From assembly GCA_913040875.1 (NCBI GenBank), contig CAJWHX010000185.1, positions 1-6,853 of the forward strand: a DNA stretch of 6,853 nt, in the 5' to 3' direction. The DNA is from an uncultured Pseudomonadota bacterium. Lineage in GTDB: Bacteria; Myxococcota; UBA796. Made by a program: the position numbers and the translations under genes. Positions 1 through 4,717 of this stretch are shown here, piece by piece (the first letter of the stretch is position 1; each line of letters starts with the position of its first letter). The notes beneath the pieces are model-generated. The model was not told the DNA's origin. It saw only the letters and a list, made by a program, of their open reading frames with translations, and searched no databases.

Positions 1-61
1 CCAACGGGGAGTCGCCAAGAGAGGGTACCAAACGCGGTGTATCCCAGAGCGTCGTCTAACT

Positions 62-250
62 GTGTGCCCAGCCAACACATTGTCATCGCCGCTGGAAACA
101 TCACAAAGAGATGAATACCAAAGTTCCGATAGAGTGCGGGGTTTTGAATGGCTTGAAAACACTTTACGGTTGTTGGTTGGATGCGCTTCATTGGGTGTTC
201 TTTGTCGGGTGTGTTACCTACACATATCCCATTTTGTCTGGTCTGAGTAG
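62..250 (+). CDS. possible small single-span membrane protein (or C-terminal end of an upstream gene)
   Basis: This frame could give a 62-residue protein from a GTG start. It would have a polar N-terminal half (about residues 1-33) and one hydrophobic segment (about residues 36-56, cysteine-rich). I do not recognise it. The GTG lacks a convincing Shine-Dalgarno sequence, and the frame stays open to the left edge, so the real start may lie outside the window. Another reading is that a gene in the frame ending at TAA 57-59 stops just before this GTG, giving a coupled stop/start. Its own TAG (248-250) overlaps the Shine-Dalgarno of the next gene, which fits the tight spacing of the rest of the set. 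A small protein with a soluble N-terminus plus one membrane span resembles the layout of CnrY-type anti-sigma factors, but no motif supports this. The residue composition is not strongly protein-like, so it may be non-coding. Confidence 0.33.
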   Translation: MCPANTLSSPLETSQRDEYQSSDRVRGFEWLENTLRLLVGCASLGVLCRVCYLHISHFVWSE

Positions 251-259
251 GGGAAACAC

Positions 260-706
260 ATGAATATCAACGCTAGAAATCCTGCCACGGTTGCTCTACT
301 TGGGCTCAATGTGCTCTTGGCGATGTACGTGTTTTGGCTTAGTGAAAGACCGACACAGCATTTTGTATTAACTCCCTTTTATCAAGTTGTTCCTAGAGGC
401 AGCGTGTGGACAGCCGAAGAGTTGGCAAAGATTCAAGCAGAGATGCCGAGTGCACTTGAAGCGCGAGATATGCACAAAGCCTATGCGCGTTTGGGCTCAA
501 CATTGAGCATTGATGACGTATTGAAAGGGATTGATGGACTCGAAGACTCTGCGGTTCCATTGACTGAGACTCAGCATGCCAAGATTCAAGAAGCGATATC
601 GAATCTCCAAGCAGACCATCAAAAAATGCGGCAGGTGCAGCGTGAACTAATTCAGTTAGAGAACCGACTGGTTCAGCAGACTAGAACTTGGGGAGTATTA
701 CCGTGA
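260..706 (+). CDS. membrane-anchored helical (coiled-coil) protein, family unrecognised
   Basis: A 148-residue protein with a clear ATG start preceded by AGGGG (249-253) at a 6-base spacing. Residues 11-27 form one hydrophobic span after a short positive N-terminus, so the rest is probably periplasmic. Residues 82-91 (LSIDDVLKGI) begin a helical domain. Residues 101-143 are rich in Q, E, L and R and look like a long amphipathic helix or coiled coil, starting with LTETQ. The membrane segment contains LNVLLAM, matching LNILLAM of the 161-residue protein on the opposite strand. Both also share the (L/I)-(S/T)-(I/V)-(D/E)-D-V helix start, so I infer that the two are paralogues. The stop overlaps the start of the next gene (GTGA). 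The function is unknown. A CnrX/ZraP/Spy-like periplasmic sensor or chaperone is a topology-based guess only. Confidence 0.85.
   Translation: MNINARNPATVALLGLNVLLAMYVFWLSERPTQHFVLTPFYQVVPRGSVWTAEELAKIQAEMPSALEARDMHKAYARLGSTLSIDDVLKGIDGLEDSAVPLTETQHAKIQEAISNLQADHQKMRQVQRELIQLENRLVQQTRTWGVLP
691..695 (+). promoter_or_regulatory. Shine-Dalgarno GGGAG deciding a GTG start
   Basis: GGGAG lies inside the end of the preceding coding region, 7 bases before GTG 703-705. It favours that GTG over the in-frame TTG at 688 and ATG at 712. The GTG also overlaps the upstream stop as GTGA, which implies translational coupling. Confidence 0.6.
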
Positions 707-1140
707 ATCGTATGCATTTGGTGTTGATCCTTCTGTTGGGCTGTCAGGCGTTGACTGTTGTCAAGTTGCTTAGACCCAGTTCAGATATTGACGTTTCTAC
801 AATGCCAATTTTGACTCCGGTATCTCTCGATTATGAGAAGGCTTTTCGGTCGGGTCAAGAGCCTATCAATCTTCATATTGTGATGGATGCTGCAAGACAT
901 GTCGATCCCGACAGGGTGCCCAAAGCCGAATACGAGCAATTTTCTGCCGATCGACTGAAGATGTTGGAACTTCGAAATCAGCGTCATGCGCTCAACGTAC
1001 GTTTGATGGAAGCAGGTGTCGACATTGTACAACGATTGACGCCTGAACAGTGGGAGATTGTACAATCTCAAAGAGACAAGATCCAAGCAGACGAAGAAGC
1101 CAAAATGATTGAGACAATCTTGCAAAAGTGGTCGAAATGA
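703..1140 (+). CDS. membrane-anchored periplasmic helical protein with LTPEQ motif
   Basis: Read from GTG 703, this is a 145-residue protein. Residues 5-21 are hydrophobic and act as an anchor or signal peptide. LLGC at 11-14 could be a very short lipobox, though an uncleaved anchor seems more likely. After a linker of about 35 residues, the domain from 56 to 145 is predicted fully helical and charged. It contains RLTPEQWEIVQ at 111-121, a helix-cap motif reminiscent of the LTxxQ motifs of Spy/CpxP-type periplasmic proteins and of similar motifs in metal-sensing CnrX-like proteins. I infer this resemblance and cannot verify it. The gene is coupled to its upstream partner by a GTGA overlap. 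Its TGA abuts the stop of the convergent gene with no spacer. No metal-binding His/Cys cluster is evident (a few scattered His), which weakens a metal-sensor reading. Confidence 0.82.
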   Translation: MNRMHLVLILLLGCQALTVVKLLRPSSDIDVSTMPILTPVSLDYEKAFRSGQEPINLHIVMDAARHVDPDRVPKAEYEQFSADRLKMLELRNQRHALNVRLMEAGVDIVQRLTPEQWEIVQSQRDKIQADEEAKMIETILQKWSK

Positions 1141-1145
1141 TCATT
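1136..1145. other. convergent stop codons fused in a 10-bp palindrome
   Basis: AATGATCATT is a perfect palindrome. Its central TGATCA is the plus-strand TGA (1138-1140) directly followed by the minus-strand stop (1141-1143, TCA on the plus strand). There is no intergenic space and no T-rich terminator hairpin, so converging transcripts are likely to overlap at their 3' ends. Confidence 0.75.
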
Positions 1146-1554
1146 CGGTCCTGTTTAGCAATTCGCTCCAGACACGAAGCTCTCCGATGCGTTCTTCATG
1201 TTGCAATCGTTCCTTCCACGCCTTGTGTGCAAACTCAGAAGGTAGGTGTTTGAGCAGCATTTGGGTTTGTTGCTGCATTTGCAAGCGCAGCTGCACCCCG
1301 GTGTCCAAATGTGCTTTGTGCTTTTGGAATAGGTTCGAGACTGCGTGAGACAGTTGATTCGAAGTGTGTCCATGCATGGATTCGAAAAGCATCAAGGGGG
1401 GATCGGAATGTGAACCGATCATCGATAAACCCAGTCCTGGTGTGTGGGTGAGTGGTGGAACGTAGGTGTGCACCGTTTGGATTCTGGATGTTTCATTTGA
1501 GGTGTGAAGCATCAGTAGAAGTACGAGCAGAACGATGGACGTAAAGGCTCTCAT
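1141..1554 (-). CDS. small exported or membrane-anchored helical protein, family unrecognised
   Basis: A 137-residue protein and the last gene of the minus-strand set. Residues 4-17 (SIVLLVLLLML core) form a signal peptide or anchor. Residues 20-60 are low in structure, with Pro, His, Thr and Gly. Residues 65-135 look helical and rich in Gln, Leu, His and charged residues, including QMQQQTQ around 92-98, then LPSEF at 104-108 in the place where its neighbours have LTPEQ or LSPAEQ. Its ATG overlaps the stop of the 161-residue gene as ATGA. There is only a weak Shine-Dalgarno, so translation probably depends on coupling. It occupies the same last position as the 145-residue gene of the opposite set. 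Sequence similarity between those two is too weak to claim by eye. No function can be assigned. Confidence 0.8.
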   Translation of the reverse strand: MRAFTSIVLLVLLLMLHTSNETSRIQTVHTYVPPLTHTPGLGLSMIGSHSDPPLMLFESMHGHTSNQLSHAVSNLFQKHKAHLDTGVQLRLQMQQQTQMLLKHLPSEFAHKAWKERLQHEERIGELRVWSELLNRTE

Positions 1555-2036
1555 GGAGTCGTCTCAATTTGATTGAATAGTTCTCTCCAGTATTGTGCTT
1601 CGACACCTTCTACAGAGTCTGTATTTCTTCGTGAACGGATACGGGTTTGTTCGGCTGGAGATAAACTTTCATACAGCTCGAGTGCCGTACGATTCAGTTC
1701 CGATTCGATCTGTTGTAGTGACTCTTCATTGTGAAGAAGTGCCTGCTGAGTATCGAGCATCTCTTGAAACAATTGCTTGCTTTCTGCAGAGTGTAATAGG
1801 GCTGGATCGGCATGCAACTTTCGAACAACATCTTCTACTGTGATGGCAGGGCTCAGTTGTTCAATCCGCTGTTGGACTGCATTTGGACGATGTAAATCAT
1901 CAATGGTGTCTCCATCCGTAAACAGAGTGTACACTGAAGTGGAGGGGAGTACCCACCAACGTAGCAACAATCCCATCGCCAATAGAATGTTGAGGACTTC
2001 TATGCCGTGAATCCATCGATTCTGAGTATCGTTCAT
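1551..2036 (-). CDS. membrane-anchored helical (coiled-coil) protein, paralogue of the 260-706 gene
   Basis: A 161-residue protein. Residues 13-30 (LNILLAMGLLL and a WWVL end) form the single membrane span. Residues 65-74 (ITVEDVVRKL) start the helical domain, 85-122 is a Gln/Glu/Leu-rich amphipathic helix, and LSPAEQTRIRSRR at 125-137 matches in position and pattern the RLTPEQ stretch of the 145-residue plus-strand protein. The span and helix start align with the 148-residue plus-strand protein, so I infer common ancestry. The ATG overlaps the upstream stop (ATGA). A GGAG sequence 8 bases upstream of the ATG, and another AGGAG very close to it, lie in the upstream coding end. The domain is probably periplasmic. 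Its role is unknown. Confidence 0.85.
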   Translation of the reverse strand: MNDTQNRWIHGIEVLNILLAMGLLLRWWVLPSTSVYTLFTDGDTIDDLHRPNAVQQRIEQLSPAITVEDVVRKLHADPALLHSAESKQLFQEMLDTQQALLHNEESLQQIESELNRTALELYESLSPAEQTRIRSRRNTDSVEGVEAQYWRELFNQIETTP

Positions 2037-2353
2037 CGCTCCTGCTCCATCGATATTACCAACTGAATGGTTTGTTTTCCTAGAGTCACTTCTAAGGCAT
2101 CTCTAGTAGATTTATGCAGAGCAAAGTCTTGTCGCAGTGTGTACGCTGTATCCAATGTGGTCTCATCGAAGGAGATCGTTGAGTTTGCCTTTAATCCGCG
2201 TATGATATCGTCTGCAGATAACGGAAGTGGACGCTCTGATACTGGAGAGACACCGCGATAACTGGATGTTTTTACCATCAGCGCAGTAGTGTCACATTTG
2301 AAGTGTGCCCAACACAGAATGAAGGTGATGAGTATATGACCGGCGGCTCGCAT
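2033..2353 (-). CDS. small exported or membrane-anchored helical protein, first of the minus-strand set
   Basis: A 106-residue protein. I chose ATG at 2353-2351 because AGGAG stands 6 bases upstream (2359-2363) and because the hydrophobic segment (residues 5-16) then follows an MRAAG N-terminus. The frame is open 18 codons further, but that start would overlap hutI and bury the signal. After a polar linker, residues 45-54 (LSADDIIRGL) match the helix start seen in the 148- and 161-residue proteins. The remaining 50 residues are helical, with T, Q, L and charged residues. It lacks the C-terminal LTPEQ/LSPAEQ helix and so is the shortest member. It lies 37 bases downstream of hutI, and its stop overlaps the next start. 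Function unknown. Confidence 0.8.
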   Translation of the reverse strand: MRAAGHILITFILCWAHFKCDTTALMVKTSSYRGVSPVSERPLPLSADDIIRGLKANSTISFDETTLDTAYTLRQDFALHKSTRDALEVTLGKQTIQLVISMEQER

Positions 2354-2357
2354 GGTT

Positions 2358-2363
2358 GCTCCT
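2358..2363 (-). promoter_or_regulatory. Shine-Dalgarno AGGAGC deciding the start at 2353
   Basis: Read on the minus strand, AGGAGC is followed by AACC and then ATG (2353-2351). Its strength and spacing argue for this internal ATG rather than the longer open frame that would overlap the end of hutI. Confidence 0.7.
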
Positions 2364-2390
2364 ATTATTTTGCGGTCTGTGTATTGTGAT

Positions 2391-3647
2391 TCATTGCTGT
2401 AACTCAACTAAACCATCCCGTAGATCTTCACTGAGGGAGATGATTCGTCCATTTTTGGCACTCATTTTGATCTTTTTGGCACCCATGTGCTGAATTACAG
2501 ATTCCAAAATGGGTGGTTCACCAGGTGGAGGCGTCAGTAAAATACAGTCGCTTGACGACCCGTCGCCGAGCCATCCCAAATGTGCAAATCCCAAAGCACG
2601 ACCCGCATTTCGAGTAATGCCCAATATGGCCTCTGGAATTGTGAGCCCTTGCAGTAGGCACGCCAGTGTGGCACAGGTCCACAGATCGTGAATCGGTGAA
2701 GAGCCCGGATTGAGATCGGTGGCGATGGCCATTGGTACACCTGCCGAGCGAAGTATTTCAACCGGTGGGGAAGAATCTTTGAGATAGAGTTGAGCCCCTG
2801 GCAATAAGGTGGCTACGGTACCACACTCCGCCAAGGTATTGATGTCGTCTTCTGTGCATCGTTCCAAATGGTCGACAGTAGTTGCCCCCAAACGTGCGGC
2901 TGCAGCTGCGATACCAGTATGTGTGACCTGCTCTGCGTGCGCTCGGATTTTCAATCCCATCTCTTTCGCCGCAGATAAGATTGCGATCGATTCATCGAGG
3001 GTAAATGCACCTCTATCACAGTATACGTCTGCAGCCACAACCCATTCTCGACAGGCGGGGAGTTGTTCATGAATGATGTTGTTGACAAATTCGCTTCGGC
3101 GATGTTGCCACTCCATCGGAATGGTGTGGGCTAGAAAGGTTCCAACGGTTGATATCGGCAGTCCATGAGTCTTGATCAATCGATGGACTCTACGCTCAGA
3201 TTCTGTAGAGAGACCATATCCACCCTTGACTTCAACAGTGGTGATCCCGTTGTGAATCATTTGAGTCAGTCTCGCTTTAAATGCCATGGATAGGTCGTCT
3301 TCGCTCGCAGAACGAGTGGATCTAACGGTACTGTGAATGCCTCCCCCAGACTCAAGAATCTCTGCATACGAAGCCCCGGCGAGTCTAGCGGCAAATTCCT
3401 TTGAACGAGAGCCTCCATACAGTGCGTGGGTGTGGCAGTCTACCAATCCAGGCATGAGGATACACCCTTTGGCATCTAGGGTCGTCTTGGCAGAGGGAGC
3501 ATCGTTGGTCGAACCGATAAATACGACTTTCCGATTTGAAAAGCCGATGGCTCCATTAGAGATGCACCCCAATGGATTCTCCACATCGGATAGCGAAGGG
3601 TCCATCGTATAGAGAGACGCGATATTGTGAATGCAGAAATCGATCAT
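2391..3647 (-). CDS. hutI: imidazolonepropionase (EC 3.5.2.7), histidine degradation
   Basis: This enzyme hydrolyses 4-imidazolone-5-propionate to N-formimino-L-glutamate, the third step of histidine breakdown, in the cytoplasm. The protein is 418 residues from the ATG, normal for the family. An in-frame GTG three codons upstream (3656) is possible; neither start has a strong Shine-Dalgarno, but the ATG gives a family-like N-terminus. Numbered from the GTG, amidohydrolase-fold marks are: HTH (75-77, metal ligands) after LVDC, GGGI (104-107), TTVEVKGGYGLS (139-150; usually VEVKSGYGL), TFLAHTIP (173-180), DVYCDRGAF (210-218), RAHAEQ (239-244; His metal ligand), VDHLE (261-265) and ATDLNPGSSP (312-321; Asp metal ligand). 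The catalytic set looks complete. No hutU, hutH or hutG lies in the window. The gene diverges from the FGE-like lipoprotein gene across about 38 bases and lies just upstream of the small membrane-protein set. Confidence 0.96.
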   Translation of the reverse strand: MIDFCIHNIASLYTMDPSLSDVENPLGCISNGAIGFSNRKVVFIGSTNDAPSAKTTLDAKGCILMPGLVDCHTHALYGGSRSKEFAARLAGASYAEILESGGGIHSTVRSTRSASEDDLSMAFKARLTQMIHNGITTVEVKGGYGLSTESERRVHRLIKTHGLPISTVGTFLAHTIPMEWQHRRSEFVNNIIHEQLPACREWVVAADVYCDRGAFTLDESIAILSAAKEMGLKIRAHAEQVTHTGIAAAAARLGATTVDHLERCTEDDINTLAECGTVATLLPGAQLYLKDSSPPVEILRSAGVPMAIATDLNPGSSPIHDLWTCATLACLLQGLTIPEAILGITRNAGRALGFAHLGWLGDGSSSDCILLTPPPGEPPILESVIQHMGAKKIKMSAKNGRIISLSEDLRDGLVELQQ

Positions 3648-3685
3648 GTTGCCCACTGGAGTTTGTCATCGGAAGTCGTTAAACT

Positions 3686-4570
3686 ATGGCTATGAACAAT
3701 AGGTATAGAGTCCATTTCAATTCTGCAACTCAGTGTTCCCAGATCTGTGGGGTGATCATTCTATCGGGACTAATCGGTTGTACAGAAGTTCGAAAGGTGC
3801 AAGACAACGATGCCAAACCGATCGATAGAGGACTGATTGAAAAAAGCCTCTCGACTGTAGAGATACCTTTACCTACAGAGACGACTGTCTTTTGGATGGG
3901 TGATGATGTCGACCTAGATGAAAGACCGAGGCATGTTGTCCGTCTGACGAAGCCTTTTGTGTCGATGAAGCATGAAGCCACTCAGGTGCTGTACCGTGAA
4001 GTCATGGGTGAAAACCCATCCTTCTTCCAAGACTGTGGCGAGTCTTGTCCTGTAGAAAAGGTCCGCTGGATTGAAGTCGTAGAGTTTTCTAACCGACTCA
4101 ATGAAGTGTTGGAGTTGCCTTTGTGTTACGATATCAAGGAACGAGGCGCTGTTGTGTGGGATGAGACCTGTACTGGATGGAGATTGCCAACGGAATCGGA
4201 ATGGGAGTGGATGGCATTAAGTACAGCTGAAGATCATCCAATGCTGAACACAGTGGCGTGGTTTTCTAACAATTCGAGCAACACCACCCATCCAGTCTGC
4301 TCATTGAATCCAGCCAACAACGGACTGTGCGATATTTTTGGAAATGTTCAGGAGTGGGTGTGGGATGTTTCGGATTCGTATCCATCAAGTACCATCCAGA
4401 AACCCAGTGTCGATCCAACAGGTCCTGATCACGGGAATCATCATATCTTTCGCGGTGGGGCTTGGAATCGGTATGCGGAAAACCTTACGCCAACGATTCG
4501 CAAAGATGCCTCATATTTATTTCGGAACAACGATCTGGGTTTTCGATTGGTCAGAACTGACGTTCGATGA
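3686..4570 (+). CDS. lipoprotein with FGE-sulfatase (SUMF1-like) domain
   Basis: A 294-residue protein. Residues 20-32 (hydrophobic stretch ending in LIGC) form a lipoprotein signal with Cys32 as the lipidated residue, so it is likely membrane-attached and periplasmic or surface-exposed. Residues 60-290 are a formylglycine-generating-enzyme-like domain: FWMGDD, then the KHEATQVLYREVMGENPS region (95-112), GWRLPTESEWEW (164-175), GNVQEWVWD (219-227), FRGGAW (255-260) and LGFRLV (284-289). Most of these proteins are not sulfatase activators. The paired active-site cysteines expected near RGGAW and the following Arg-rich stretch are missing, so I infer a binding or structural role rather than catalysis. 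The start is ATG 3686 with GGAAG ten bases upstream; ATG 3692 is the alternative. Its C-terminus has ordinary mixed codons, unlike the next gene, and so serves as a non-diversified comparison. Confidence 0.9.
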   Translation: MAMNNRYRVHFNSATQCSQICGVIILSGLIGCTEVRKVQDNDAKPIDRGLIEKSLSTVEIPLPTETTVFWMGDDVDLDERPRHVVRLTKPFVSMKHEATQVLYREVMGENPSFFQDCGESCPVEKVRWIEVVEFSNRLNEVLELPLCYDIKERGAVVWDETCTGWRLPTESEWEWMALSTAEDHPMLNTVAWFSNNSSNTTHPVCSLNPANNGLCDIFGNVQEWVWDVSDSYPSSTIQKPSVDPTGPDHGNHHIFRGGAWNRYAENLTPTIRKDASYLFRNNDLGFRLVRTDVR

Positions 4571-4644
4571 GAGACCGATGGTTGAGTTGGCCAATAACTC
4601 CAGACCTTATCACCGGATGAATAAATTGGTGCTCTCCTCAACGA

Positions 4645-4673
4645 TTGATGTTCACAGTGTCACTGTAGATATT
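4645..4673 (+). promoter_or_regulatory. candidate promoter with a 13-bp dyad in its spacer
   Basis: TTGATG (4645-4650), 17 bases, then GATATT (4668-4673) is a weak sigma70-like pair about 45 bases before the next ATG. The spacer contains ACAGTG-T-CACTGT (4654-4666), a perfect 6-1-6 inverted repeat that could be an operator. The -10 element is poor, so this is tentative. The rest of the 147-base gap between the two FGE genes shows nothing clear. Confidence 0.3.
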
Positions 4674-4717
4674 CTTGGGCTATGGGTTGTGTAGAACACG
4701 GATAGACAGGATTGGGT

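Noticed and set aside
1..114. C-terminal ends of other upstream frames (stops at 57-59 and 112-114)
   Set aside because: Both frames are open from the edge but too short to recognise, and nothing favours either as real coding sequence.
781..1125. Open frame of 114 codons opposite the 145-residue gene
   Set aside because: Antisense shadow of a better supported gene with signal anchor and coupled start; no Shine-Dalgarno or family pattern.
4522..4560. CGG-AAC-AAC near the end of the lipoprotein gene as a possible DGR template repeat
   Set aside because: Only two AAC codons, and the flanking bases do not match the variable region at DNA level; it is just the equivalent stretch of a paralogous domain.
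4338..4694. Open frame overlapping the end of the lipoprotein gene and the following spacer
   Set aside because: Mostly out-of-frame shadow of the FGE-like coding region; the part in the spacer (ATG 4578, 38 codons) lacks a Shine-Dalgarno and a recognisable product.
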